DNA of 64,000 nt from Methanosphaera sp. ISO3-F5 (lineage in GTDB: Archaea > Methanobacteriota > Methanobacteria > Methanobacteriales > Methanobacteriaceae). The stretch is from the NCBI RefSeq assembly GCF_034480035.2, contig NZ_CP118753.2:1521426-1585425 (forward strand), written 5' to 3'. The translations under genes and the position numbers were made by a program. Below the pieces are notes generated by a model. It was not told where the DNA came from. It saw only the letters and a program-made list of their open reading frames with translations, and did no database searches. Within the stretch, counting starts at the first letter, position 1. Each line of letters opens with the position of its first letter. Positions 1 through 11,200 of this stretch are shown in pieces.

Positions 1-1
1 T

Positions 2-2992
2 GCTTACGACAATTTACGAAACAAAGTAAGCAATGTATGGAACACGATACGAAACACTATAAGTGGGAGCAGTGTAGGTCGAAGTATTAGTAGTAGTCAG
101 ATTGCACAACCATTTATGAATGCAGCCGAAACCATTCGTAGCAAATGGCAGAACCTTATGCAGCATATCCAGAGTAGCAGAGCCAAGCCCACAGTAGACA
201 CGAGTGGTTTTGTATCAGCAGAAGCGAAAGTGGATGAACTAAAACGAAAGGTACAACTTGTAAATCAAAGCAGTGCCAAACCAAGATTTGACTTAACAGA
301 AATGAAAACTGCTGATGGTCAAATTAAGGTCATACTAAGAGACTTACAAAACCTGAAAAACAATTCTGTAGTGAATATGCGAGTTGGTGGAGACGGCAGT
401 GCATTAAACAATCAAGTCTTGATGATGGATAAAATCATCGACCGGAGAAACAAAGTAAATAGCACACCAGTAGAAGTAAAGGTATCTAATGCGGGTCTGA
501 TGACATTAAATGGTGAGATGAGTAGAACTGCACAAGTTACAAGCAGTCTTAACTCACGGTTCGGAACACTTGGTACAAAAATTGGAATGGCATTTACTCA
601 GGCATCTGCTAAGATTAGTGCATTCCAAGCTAAACTAAGTGGTGTAGGTACTCGTATGAACGCTCTTGTAGGTGGTCTTAGTGGTGTGCAAAGTGCTATT
701 ATGGGAGCATTCGGAGCAGTAGGAGTAACAAGTATCAGTAAGTTCACAATTGGAGCTGCTGTTGCAAGACAAAAACTGAATGCTGTAACAACCAGCATCA
801 CCGGAAGTGAAGCTGCTACACAAAGACTGAATAAAGCAATTACCAGTGCAACTAGTGGAGGTATTGTAGGATTCACTAAGGTTGCACAAGCAGTACAACA
901 AATCGGAATCAAATACAACCTAACCAATGCTCAACTGGAAAAAACACCAGCAGTACTAAACAAGATTGGTACACTAGCAAGGGCAATGGGAAAAGATGGA
1001 GAAACTGCTGCAACTATGATGAGTAAAGCTTATGATGGACTTAACGGTAACTTCATGCTACTTAAAAGAAACCTTGGTATCACTGAGGAACAGTTACGGG
1101 CTAATGGTTGGAGTGGAGCTGCAAGTGATGTGGACGGTTACACAAATGCACTGATGAAAGTACTGGATACAAAACCAGAAATGCAGGAATACCTTAACAG
1201 TTTTGAAGGACAACAAGAAAGGTTACAATTAGCAATCGAAGGTGTAGGTCGTAGTATTGGTGAAATAGTATTACCTGTCTTGAATGCTGTTCTTGGTTTC
1301 TTCCTTGAAATGCACAAAAATGCACCGTGGCTAACTACCGCTATTGTAGGTTTTGGTATTGCATTATTAGGTGTTATTAGTGTATTAACCATACTTGCCC
1401 CTATCCTTATGACAATTGAAACATTAGGACTTTCATTATCTGCGATACTCTGGCCGTTATTGATTGTTGCAGCAGTAATAGCACTTATTGCAGTATTGAA
1501 ACATCTGTATGATACGAATGAGGGAGTACGAAAAGTCATGGATAGTGTGGCTGCGGCAATCAAGAACAATCTTATAACTGCTTGGGATAGATTGAAAAAG
1601 ATACTTGCACCACTTGGCAGTACCTTTAATCATTTAATGCAGGTACTCGGTAGACTGGCAAAGGATTTATTAGCAGTGTTTGGTATTACTGGTGACGCAG
1701 CTGATAACTTTGACTGGCTCAGTGCAGTTATATGGGTACTGGGCAAAGCCTTGGAAGCAATCATCACACACATAGTAACAATCATAGAAGTAGTGGCAAG
1801 TATTCTTGTACCTGTTATATCATTGATTGTGAATATTATCTCGAATCTGGTGAATTTCATTATTAGTTTGGCAGAAGCTTTTAGTTTGCTTATGCAGGGA
1901 GATATTGTGGGATTCTTCACTGTAGTAGGACAAGCATTGTTTACGCTTATATGGGATACTATCACAAATATTGGTCAGATGTTCCTAGAAATCTTTAATA
2001 ACTTGAATGTCGTATTTGGTGGAGTACTCACTATGTTATGGCAATGGTTATGGCAATTCATTATGGGATTGGCAAATGGTGCTATGCAAGCAGTGAACGG
2101 ATTCATACAATGGATTAGCACACTTCCAGGCAGATTGTGGGCTTGGCTTTGGAATGCTTTCCTAAGAGTAGTAAACTGGGCTAGCCAAATGGTAGCCAAG
2201 TTCAAACAAGCAGCACTTGATGCTATAAATGGTTTTATTCATTGGATTAGTACTCTCCCGGGTAAGTTGTGGGATTGGCTCATGCAAGCATTAGCAAAGG
2301 CTAAGCAATGGGCAGGCGAGCACATTGAACAATTAAAAGATGCTGCTAAACAATCATTAAGACGATTCATTGAAGAGTTTAAGATTATTGACGCAGTAAA
2401 AGACGCCCTCGATGGTGTGAAACGAGCTATTGAGAACAAAGTTGGTTCACTCGTGGCTGCTATGAAGCAGTTAGCGTGGGATATGTGGAATGGTTTCTGG
2501 GCTCAATTTGGTCTTGGTAGTAATAGGGCTGATAATGTGATTGGTCAGGCTGCTTATGCTAGTGCTATGGTTCAACGTGGTATTGAGCAGGCTTATTCTG
2601 ATGTTGGTTTGGAGGGTGCGTCCTTTGATAATACTATCAGGTCTAGTAAGAGTTTGGTTTATGATGTGAATCATAGTAGTAATGGTACTAAGAGTATATT
2701 GTCTGACATCAAGGACTTACTAAGTGTGGTTGTTGATCAACAAGAAACCACCAATAACAATAATGGCGAGTTGGAGGCAACACTCACACAAGAAGGAACC
2801 ATCACAATACAACACGAAATAAACCTCGCCAATGTACCAGAGGGCATTGATGAGGAAAGCCTGATACAATTGATTCGTGACTTGTTGAATAGTCGTGATG
2901 TAATCAAGGAACTTGTAAGTAATCGTGAATTCCAGGCGATGGATAAGCGAGTTAAACAGAAGATTTTGGGAGAGTATAGTAGGCACATCTAG
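2..2992 (+). CDS. Phage tail tape measure protein (5' partial)
   Basis: The frame is open to the left window edge with no stop before the first internal ATG at 116, so the true start lies outside and about 996 residues are visible. Tape measure proteins set siphovirus tail length and are ejected with the DNA. From the ATG at 116, residues 1-400 are Ala/Ser/Thr/Gln-rich and helical, with a core around residues 220-330 typical of tape measure families. Hydrophobic clusters lie near residues 405-470 and 535-670. A roughly 40-residue Trp-rich unit containing 'WISTLPG' is duplicated (DNA 2090-2290). The position directly upstream of tail-tip genes fits the siphovirus gene order. The overall identity is strong; the exact start is unknown. 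Confidence 0.85.
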   Translation, partial: AYDNLRNKVSNVWNTIRNTISGSSVGRSISSSQIAQPFMNAAETIRSKWQNLMQHIQSSRAKPTVDTSGFVSAEAKVDELKRKVQLVNQSSAKPRFDLTEMKTADGQIKVILRDLQNLKNNSVVNMRVGGDGSALNNQVLMMDKIIDRRNKVNSTPVEVKVSNAGLMTLNGEMSRTAQVTSSLNSRFGTLGTKIGMAFTQASAKISAFQAKLSGVGTRMNALVGGLSGVQSAIMGAFGAVGVTSISKFTIGAAVARQKLNAVTTSITGSEAATQRLNKAITSATSGGIVGFTKVAQAVQQIGIKYNLTNAQLEKTPAVLNKIGTLARAMGKDGETAATMMSKAYDGLNGNFMLLKRNLGITEEQLRANGWSGAASDVDGYTNALMKVLDTKPEMQEYLNSFEGQQERLQLAIEGVGRSIGEIVLPVLNAVLGFFLEMHKNAPWLTTAIVGFGIALLGVISVLTILAPILMTIETLGLSLSAILWPLLIVAAVIALIAVLKHLYDTNEGVRKVMDSVAAAIKNNLITAWDRLKKILAPLGSTFNHLMQVLGRLAKDLLAVFGITGDAADNFDWLSAVIWVLGKALEAIITHIVTIIEVVASILVPVISLIVNIISNLVNFIISLAEAFSLLMQGDIVGFFTVVGQALFTLIWDTITNIGQMFLEIFNNLNVVFGGVLTMLWQWLWQFIMGLANGAMQAVNGFIQWISTLPGRLWAWLWNAFLRVVNWASQMVAKFKQAALDAINGFIHWISTLPGKLWDWLMQALAKAKQWAGEHIEQLKDAAKQSLRRFIEEFKIIDAVKDALDGVKRAIENKVGSLVAAMKQLAWDMWNGFWAQFGLGSNRADNVIGQAAYASAMVQRGIEQAYSDVGLEGASFDNTIRSSKSLVYDVNHSSNGTKSILSDIKDLLSVVVDQQETTNNNNGELEATLTQEGTITIQHEINLANVPEGIDEESLIQLIRDLLNSRDVIKELVSNREFQAMDKRVKQKILGEYSRHI

Positions 2993-3042
2993 CCCCCTAT
3001 TCTCCCACCCTTTTACCTTTATTTTGGGGGTGAAAAAAGAAT

Positions 3043-5367
3043 ATGAAAACAAAAACAATAAGACCGAAAAAGGCAAGGAGTCAAGGGGAAATATTACCTC
3101 ACATTGACAGATTAACAGAATACAGTCACTTCGAGGACTACCATACTAAAAGAAGCAATGGAACAGATACTAAGTTCAAAGACACCACAGTCAAGACAAT
3201 AAACCTAAACGGCAACTGGATAGATGTAGGAATTAGCTTAAAAAGTATAACACCAACTCCACCAGAGGAATGGGTTGCATTACATCCTGGAACAATAGTT
3301 GTACATTTATACAAACTAGAAAACGGAGAACCAGTCGCAAACCTTGCTAATGAGAAAATAGACATTTATATACGAGGCGAATGTAACACAGTAACAACTA
3401 ATGCTACTGGTTTTGCTAGTGTATCCTATGAACCAACACATCTCGGAAAGCACGAGTACAGCATAGAATACAACGGTAACAGTAAAAAGGGATACAAACC
3501 ATGCGACCCGATAACTGGAAGTTTCAGTGTTAGAAAACTCAAAGTAAAAATAACTCATGTATATGATCTCACTCAACAAATTAATTCAAATATTTACATT
3601 TTCCCACACGTACAAGATGAGTTTGATAATGATATGGATGGAGTATTGGAATTGTATCGTGAGGGAGTATCTATTGATGTTGCAACACTAGCAAATGGTC
3701 AATGTAGTTTCATACAAAACTTTAATTTGCCTAATGTGTATGATTATCTTCTAGAATACAAGGGGAATAGTTTAGTTGATAGTGCTACTAAGGAATTCAC
3801 AATTACAGTAGTAGGATTAGATGCTGCAATTATAACAAGAACAACGAATTATGAAGTGGTACAAGGTAATACTCTTGAATTTAAGGTAAGAGTTGTGGAT
3901 GCTAATGAGCATGATATCCTTGTAGATGGAGGAAGTGTACAAATAAGTGAGAATAACATTGTAATTGGAACATATGACCTTGACAGTAACAGAGAAGCCA
4001 TAATCCAGTATACAAACAACACCTTAGGAAATCATGACCTGAAAATAGATTATATTGAAAAAGCAAACGGTATTTACATGGATACGAGTAAAACAGTACA
4101 TGTGAATGTCATTGAAAAATATACTCCTCATATTGTTCGTAGAGCAACAACATACACTACCGAGAGTGGCAAAGGTGTAGAATTAAGGGTAAGGGTATTA
4201 AATGATGATGATGAAGCTGTAGATAGTGGAACAGTAACTTTCAAAGTAGGTGATGATGTATACGGAAGAGTTGCAGTTGATACAAGCAGTGGAGACAACA
4301 AAGGATTAGCAACCTTCACTTTCGTTGAAGATTATATTGCTAGTTACTATGTGGATATTGTGTATAGTGGAAGCAAGTTATACAAGTCAGTTAGCACTCA
4401 AGTAGAGGTAACGGTTGGAAAAATAACCACAGAGATTAACATTTCCGACGGTGATATAATTGATTATATTACAGACAGTGGAAGCAAACAGATCAAGGTA
4501 ACAAATGCAAACAATAACGCAGTAGTCAATGAGGGAAACCTTGTCCTACAACTTAAACAGGAAAAACAGAATGTAACACAGACAATCGGAACATATAATC
4601 TTGCAAATACAACTGGAAACCTAACAATAAATAGACAGAACATCAACTTAGATTCATTATTCACTGCAATGAAAAATACAGGTTACCTCTATTACACAGG
4701 TTACACACTAATAGCAACATATAAGGGAACAAGCAAATACAAAGCAAGCAGTAAAGAAAAACCGTCAATGAACCTTCATGTCCGCAGAAGTGGAATATAT
4801 GCTGTACCAGTCATTCAAGATAGTGCAAACTACAATATAAGCAGTGCATATCCAACAGTACCTGACAATTACTATGGTGCTTATACTATCAGAGTAGACC
4901 ATGACGACACTAACGGTATCCTTTCAACAGTAATAGTAGGAGGAAGGATATATAATGGTGGTATTAATACTCCTGCAACTCTTGGAACAGTCAAAAAAGG
5001 TCAAACAATCTACTTTGTAACAGAATACAAAGCATTAAGACTGCATGATTCAGATAAGAATAAAACAGAAACACAAATTGAAAACTATGTATATGAGGAC
5101 ATTGGAGGACTTAATACTGAATTACATTACAAAATAAATGATGGAAACGAAACAGACACTGCAAATGCTTACATAAATGGAACTTCCTCTTTATACGATG
5201 GTCCTTTGTATACAAAATTCACAGTACCTAATACTTGTCAAGTAGGAGATACAATACAGTTAATATTCTACATTGGAAAAAATGCAGGATATTACCATTA
5301 CTTAGAAGGTGAAGGTAGTGATTCATTTGGTTACAGGTACAAAGTTCAATTCGAGGTGGTTGAATAA
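3043..5367 (+). CDS. Prophage tail-associated protein with tandem Ig-like repeats
   Basis: This 774-residue protein sits between the tape measure and the Dit-like gene. Residues 1-75 form a charged leader. Residues about 80-590 hold several roughly 95-residue beta-sandwich repeats of bacterial Ig-like type, with recurring patterns such as 'GNTLEFKVRVVDAN' and 'GKGVELRVRVLNDDD'. Such repeats are also common in the adhesin-like proteins of methanogens. Residues 600-774 form a different beta-rich C-terminal domain. There is no signal peptide or membrane anchor, which suits a virion structural protein better than a host surface protein. A GGGGGTGA site lies 9 bases before the ATG. The stop overlaps the next ATG by one base, so translation is probably coupled. 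Role inferred: tail or baseplate adhesin. Confidence 0.65.
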   Translation: MKTKTIRPKKARSQGEILPHIDRLTEYSHFEDYHTKRSNGTDTKFKDTTVKTINLNGNWIDVGISLKSITPTPPEEWVALHPGTIVVHLYKLENGEPVANLANEKIDIYIRGECNTVTTNATGFASVSYEPTHLGKHEYSIEYNGNSKKGYKPCDPITGSFSVRKLKVKITHVYDLTQQINSNIYIFPHVQDEFDNDMDGVLELYREGVSIDVATLANGQCSFIQNFNLPNVYDYLLEYKGNSLVDSATKEFTITVVGLDAAIITRTTNYEVVQGNTLEFKVRVVDANEHDILVDGGSVQISENNIVIGTYDLDSNREAIIQYTNNTLGNHDLKIDYIEKANGIYMDTSKTVHVNVIEKYTPHIVRRATTYTTESGKGVELRVRVLNDDDEAVDSGTVTFKVGDDVYGRVAVDTSSGDNKGLATFTFVEDYIASYYVDIVYSGSKLYKSVSTQVEVTVGKITTEINISDGDIIDYITDSGSKQIKVTNANNNAVVNEGNLVLQLKQEKQNVTQTIGTYNLANTTGNLTINRQNINLDSLFTAMKNTGYLYYTGYTLIATYKGTSKYKASSKEKPSMNLHVRRSGIYAVPVIQDSANYNISSAYPTVPDNYYGAYTIRVDHDDTNGILSTVIVGGRIYNGGINTPATLGTVKKGQTIYFVTEYKALRLHDSDKNKTETQIENYVYEDIGGLNTELHYKINDGNETDTANAYINGTSSLYDGPLYTKFTVPNTCQVGDTIQLIFYIGKNAGYYHYLEGEGSDSFGYRYKVQFEVVE

Positions 5368-8252
5368 TGGCAACTGTTAAAAAGTATTCACAGAAAATAG
5401 AAATAACAGCTGGATACACTTGTGGAGGAGATGACAAACAATACAAGTGCTGGGGAGGACTAGACAACCTCAAAACAGCGAATGGACTTGCAACTTGTCA
5501 TGGTAGCGACAACCTAATAGCAGGAATAAACGGTACATACAAGCAACCAGCACCATTAACTCTGAATAATTTTGGTTTTGATTTGTCCGACAATTACAGT
5601 GTAACCAAAGTGGAATTACATTATAAAACACAGAAGTTCATAAATGGAGGTTATTATCCGGACATTGGAGGAGCCACAATAAAACTTCTTGGTACTAATC
5701 AAGCAAACAAAACAGGAAAGGCAGTAAGTCAAAACAAGATAGAAGATATAATAACATGGACGGGAGTAACAGTAGCACAGGTCAATAGTACACAATTCGG
5801 TGTACAAATTGCATTTCCTCAGAATGAGAGTACAACTCCAGGTTATATTAACCTTGAAGATGTTTACCTCCTAGTTTATTATGAGGATAACGGTGCAAAA
5901 ATAACACTTGAATCAAGTTTTAGCAGTAATCCAGTTATAGTAGGAGAACAATTTGAATTAACATGTACAATTCGGAAAACTAGTAATGCAGCATATAATC
6001 GTACCACTTACATTGATCTACCATTGGGAGTTAATCCCTCAGCATTAGGGACTGCTGATGGTAGTGTAACAGTGAGCACAGTAAAATTTGAAAACTATAC
6101 ATTCAAAAGATTAACTTGGAAGCATAACATGCCTGAAGGTAGTCAAACTGATTACTTATCCTATGTTTGTAAAGCAGTTACTCCTAGTGATGATTTCCAA
6201 CCAGAAAAAAACAAAAACCGTCCGAAGCAATGTATTATAACAGATGTAACAACGAAAATAAGCACTACTAACTATTTAACAATCAAGGATATATCAGTAT
6301 CAGTATCCACAGATTTGTACAAGAATAAGGTATCACTCACAGCAGGGAAAGAATACAAAGCATATGCAACAATCAAAATAGTAGACCCTTCACAGACAAA
6401 CAAAGCATTATGGATAGGATTAACCAATGGTGCAACCCTTAACAATAACAATCTAAGTTTCACTGGTTATCTTGCAGATGGATACAATACAAGTAATAGC
6501 AAATACTGGATACGATTTGAACAGAACAGGGACGAAATGACTATCAAAATACCTTTAAAAGTTGTAGCACCAGAATCCGGAACCTATAAAATGACTTTAT
6601 TTGTAACCAATACAGGTCAAACAAAACATTTAAGTCCTGATGTAACAGTGGATTTCCTCGCTCGTGGTGCAGACCTCGGACAACTAGCATTCACTCGTAT
6701 AAGAGTACCTGAAGTCTATACACAGAACATGGGAGATGGAATACCCTATACTTTCGGAAGTCAAGTCAAGTACATTCTCAAAAACAATAAGTACGGAGTA
6801 GAAGATCACGGGGACAATCTAAGAATAGGAGTATATAATAATAGTGAAGCAATAGCAGCAGATGAAGATGAATTTGTAAGTGAAATTATCTGGTGCGACA
6901 AGATGGCAACCACTAAAAGTGAAGAACGAAGTGTTAAATTCACTTATAATGCAGAATATCCATTGTACTTAGTGTATAGTCATGATTATAGTGAGGATGC
7001 TGTTAATCCTTTTGTTACAATGAATTTTAGTGAGCCGTGGCTCGTGGAAACAGGTTATTATCCGACAACACCTATACGAGACCTCCGTATTTATCCAGTA
7101 ATGGCACTTTGTGGTAACTCTAAGTATTGTTGGGGAGAATTCACACCTAGCATAGAGAAAACCGTTCCAGTTGCTTGCTATGATTGGAACGATGGAGGAA
7201 TATTAAAACAAGATATAGGTGTACTGGGAATAGAAGTATTGTTTGATTACAATGTATCTGAGGAGGTTACTTGTCTCGTTGAATTATATCTTGGTTGGAG
7301 TGTAAGAGGAACCAGAGACATCATAATATCCAAAGGGAGTGGAACAGCACGTGCTGGTGATGCTTATGACTTGTTTGGTTTCAAACCTTCAGATTTTGTT
7401 GGAAGAATGAACGCACTACAGGTAAGACTTCAAATATTTAACCAAGATAGCAGTAAACCAAAAATAGAAATCAATAATCTACGAATGAATGTTCGGTATG
7501 TTAATCCTATCAAATGTGGTTATGGATTGTCAGTTGATGGTGAAAAAAGCCAATATTACGGGTTTGTTGTGACTGATGTAGAACACAATAGTGGTACAAA
7601 AAATGAAAGAACATTGTATCAAGTTCCAGGAACAGACAACACTATCATTAATCGTTTGAATGTGGAAAGTAAGGATATAAGTATTAAGATTGTAGTGCCT
7701 GAATGCAATCTCAAGAATACATTTTACTTGATTGACAGAATTGTTGATCTATTCACAAATGAACGAGAATTAAACAGTAACAAACCAATACTTAAAAAAT
7801 TAGTATTTGACCACATTCCAGACCGAGAATTCAGATTTGTAAGAGTAGATAGTTTTGATGACGAAATCAAAGGAAACAGTTATTATGCAAAAATTAAACT
7901 AGAAATACCCGATGGCACAACATATGCAATACAAGAAACAATTACTGGAGCACATGGACAAGCAAGGAGTACAATATTCATCAAACCAGTTATAGTATAC
8001 AAGGCAGATACAGCAGGAAAACTAGTTATAACTGAGAAAAATCTAGGACAGGAATTTATTGTGAATAATAATAAGATCAAGGAGGATAGTATTATCACTA
8101 TTGATTCTGAGAATAGGACGGTTATGCTAGGAAATACTAATATAAGCAGTAGTGTTGATTATAATAGTACGTGGTTCCGCTTGAAAGGTGAATATGCTTT
8201 TAGCAGTACCACTGGGACTGTTCGTAGTGTATCATTTAATGTAAGGAGGTAA
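5367..8252 (+). CDS. Oversized distal tail (Dit-like) protein with carbohydrate-binding-like and Ig-like domains
   Basis: Dit proteins form the ring that joins the tail tube to the tip and are usually about 250 residues; this one has 961. Residues about 715-961 look like the Dit/sipho-tail family: they begin with a 'GYGLSVDG...YYGFVVTDVEH' stretch and continue with beta-rich segments and a 'PDREFRFVRVDSF' region. Residues 1-175 resemble the jelly-roll modules found in phage and surface proteins. Residues 180-430 contain two Ig/DUF11-like beta-sandwich modules, and about 560-700 another jelly-roll. The start overlaps the upstream stop, with GAGGTGG just before it. The extra domains probably bind the cell surface. 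The Dit assignment comes from fold-level resemblance and gene order. Confidence 0.6.
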   Translation: MATVKKYSQKIEITAGYTCGGDDKQYKCWGGLDNLKTANGLATCHGSDNLIAGINGTYKQPAPLTLNNFGFDLSDNYSVTKVELHYKTQKFINGGYYPDIGGATIKLLGTNQANKTGKAVSQNKIEDIITWTGVTVAQVNSTQFGVQIAFPQNESTTPGYINLEDVYLLVYYEDNGAKITLESSFSSNPVIVGEQFELTCTIRKTSNAAYNRTTYIDLPLGVNPSALGTADGSVTVSTVKFENYTFKRLTWKHNMPEGSQTDYLSYVCKAVTPSDDFQPEKNKNRPKQCIITDVTTKISTTNYLTIKDISVSVSTDLYKNKVSLTAGKEYKAYATIKIVDPSQTNKALWIGLTNGATLNNNNLSFTGYLADGYNTSNSKYWIRFEQNRDEMTIKIPLKVVAPESGTYKMTLFVTNTGQTKHLSPDVTVDFLARGADLGQLAFTRIRVPEVYTQNMGDGIPYTFGSQVKYILKNNKYGVEDHGDNLRIGVYNNSEAIAADEDEFVSEIIWCDKMATTKSEERSVKFTYNAEYPLYLVYSHDYSEDAVNPFVTMNFSEPWLVETGYYPTTPIRDLRIYPVMALCGNSKYCWGEFTPSIEKTVPVACYDWNDGGILKQDIGVLGIEVLFDYNVSEEVTCLVELYLGWSVRGTRDIIISKGSGTARAGDAYDLFGFKPSDFVGRMNALQVRLQIFNQDSSKPKIEINNLRMNVRYVNPIKCGYGLSVDGEKSQYYGFVVTDVEHNSGTKNERTLYQVPGTDNTIINRLNVESKDISIKIVVPECNLKNTFYLIDRIVDLFTNERELNSNKPILKKLVFDHIPDREFRFVRVDSFDDEIKGNSYYAKIKLEIPDGTTYAIQETITGAHGQARSTIFIKPVIVYKADTAGKLVITEKNLGQEFIVNNNKIKEDSIITIDSENRTVMLGNTNISSSVDYNSTWFRLKGEYAFSSTTGTVRSVSFNVRR

Positions 8253-8256
8253 CAGT

Positions 8257-11200
8257 ATGAGTATTATACCGAACATTATAATCTTGAATGAAGATGAAAA
8301 AATGATACGATGGCTTGACCCTGACCTATGCAAAGTAGAAGAAAAAACAAGCCTGAACACATGTAGAAAAATAACACTCACCTATCCTTACGAAAACAAC
8401 CTCATAGAAGAAGCTGAAAAACAATGGTACGAACAAGGAAACAAAATATACATTCCTAGTATTAATGGAATTACCAGCTGCCTTTATGTTATCAACACAG
8501 AATACGAAATAGACTTCTGGGACAAAAATACTGTTACAGTAGAAGCAGAAGAGGTATTAACGGAACTGAATTATGATGTAATCAGTTTCCCCTCTGCTTC
8601 TGTTTTTGATGTGAATAAAAAGAACCTTGATGAATGGTTTGGAGCTTATTATGACATTGGTACAATTGATACATTAAATGCAGGAAATAAGAAAGTATCA
8701 CCAGAGGGAATAATGACTCGTATGAGTTTACTTCGTATGATAGAGGAGCAAACAGAACGAGTATTCTTCACAGAGTACACTAATACTGGAAATACTGTTA
8801 AAAGAACATTAAATCTTAAAGATACAGATAAGGAAGTATTTATAGCTCCTACTGACATATTAGACCTTAATTATAATCTTGACAGCTTAGAATTCACTAA
8901 GAGTGAAGAAAACACTTACAATGCAATAGCACCAATATTCAATGTTAATAAAAGCACTGTAAGTGTAGAAGAAATGTCAAATCTTGAAAGTAGTGATGTA
9001 TCTAGTCTTATTGTATCAAAAGCAGGAAACAATACTAAGGGAAATAATGCAAACACTAAACAAATTAAGGAAATATTAGAAGCCATAGCATCATCAGAAG
9101 GAGCAGAAAATACAGGCACAGGTTCAAGTACATCAACTATTCCTACTTTAACCAATCAGAAAACTGGTGATGAATTATTAGAGGAATGGCTTGCTTATGA
9201 GGTGCAAACTGGTGAAGAAATCCCTATGATAATTAAGGAAGATAAGGATGGGAACTTGGTTAAAACTGCTACTTGGAATGCACCTTTTACTAAGAGGTCA
9301 GGTGATTTGCATATGTACTATGAGGGAGATTCACCCTCCGAATATAACAGAGTACATATATATAATCATGAGAAGGACAACGGTAAATTCAAAGTCTGTA
9401 CGAGTACCACTAGTGAGACACAGATGGAAAGTGTTTATAATACCTTAGCAACAAAACTCCTTGGAAAATTAGCTCCCAAATTTGAATTAAAAATTGAAGT
9501 GAAAGACATACAACAATTACTGGGATTACAGAACCTGCAATACAAGGTACATCAAAAATTAGAAGTAAGAGTACCCAACTTTAACTATTATGTTCCCTGT
9601 AGGATAACAGAAACAACTAAGAACCTCCACCTCCCTGGTGAGAATAAGATCAAGATAGAAACAGATGTAACAAGCATATACAAACAATATACTAGCAAGA
9701 TAACAAGCGAAAATGTAATAATCAGTACAAAAGACCTAATACCAGAAATAGGAGGAGTATTAACTGGTGGAGATGACACAGTATTAACCAACAAGAACAT
9801 AACTATCAGTATACGATTAGTTAAAGGGTATGATGAACACACTACAGAAGAAAACAAAAATGTACAACAAAGTTACTCCAAATTTGACCCAGAAACTGAA
9901 ACATACTTATTTAGTAATTCAGAGATTGAAAGACTTGGTAAAGTAATGAGAAACACGAAAATAACTTCAGAAGGTGTTGTCGACAACGATTACAGAGTGA
10001 AAGATGTGCAAGGAAAAATATACAAAGTACCTGTGGATTGGGCTATTGCATTATATTATGCACGAAACCAATTATATATCAATAATGAGCAAATGAGTGA
10101 AGGTTCACAGGAAGAAAAACTAGGACAAGGATACTATGATTCCACAATAGAATGCCACTGGTTCTCTAATGTTAAAGACGAAATAAGAACTCAGGCAAAC
10201 TATGAAGCATCCAAGAAATATTATGTTGCATGGTTTGTATATCTTGCAGAGCTTGAAAGAAATTTCTGGAAACAGAAAGAATTAGGTGTTAGGACACGAC
10301 TTTGTAGTAGTGAAGCTCAGAATGGTCCTACTTGTCTCCCTGCGAGTATGAGTAATGCTACAAGTTATTTCAGAAATTATTATCCAGAATGGTATCTTGC
10401 AAAGAAAATGGGAACATCTGAAGGAGGAACTTATCGTGGTGATGCTGAAAGAGTAATGGAAGAATTAGGATTTAAAATAACCAGAGTTGAAGCAACAGAG
10501 GACAATGTCAAAAATTACCTTAAAAATAATCAGGTAATTAGTTTAAGTATTAATCCAGCCAATCTTGGTGATGATTACTACCAAAACTATTATAAAAAAA
10601 CAAACGAGGGCTCACATGCAATTATACTCTCAGATTGGTATACTCACCATACTGTAAATGACGGTGCTTTGATGGTTAGAGTATATGATACGAACCTTCC
10701 TATCTATAATCCATTGTATGCTTATGAACCTACGAAAACTCTTATTCCTATGCAGACGGAGTGGATGAAGTGGAGTAGTGTAAAACAAGCAATTAATGCT
10801 TTTTATGATTCTACAGGTGGTCGGTGGTTCAATGCTACAGGAGATAGGAAGTCCATGACTATTATTGAAAACACTTCCAAGAATATGGCAAGTGTTACAG
10901 AAATTGAAGCAAAAACAGTTACAACCACTTATTTTGATCCGAGCCTTATGGAGTACAAATTCAAGTTTGATATTGTGAGAACTGCAATACAGGAAACAAT
11001 ACAAAGCATATTGGATAATGACCTAAACACAAACATTATGAACATGTATACTACTGTTATTGCAACTGATGGAAAAGAGTATGAAATAAGTATGCACTAT
11101 CTGCGAGCAATAAGTTATGCTTATATGTACTCCTTTATGGGAACAAAGGATAAGAGTAGTAATAAGACAGTTACAGTATCTGAAAAAAGTAATACTTTGA

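Noticed and set aside
598-927. 109-residue minus-strand frame inside the tape measure gene
   Set aside because: Antisense shadow of a clear coding region; no ribosome site or family resemblance.
2925-3107. 60-residue frame spanning the end of the tape measure gene
   Set aside because: Overlaps two well-supported genes in another frame and lacks its own ribosome site.
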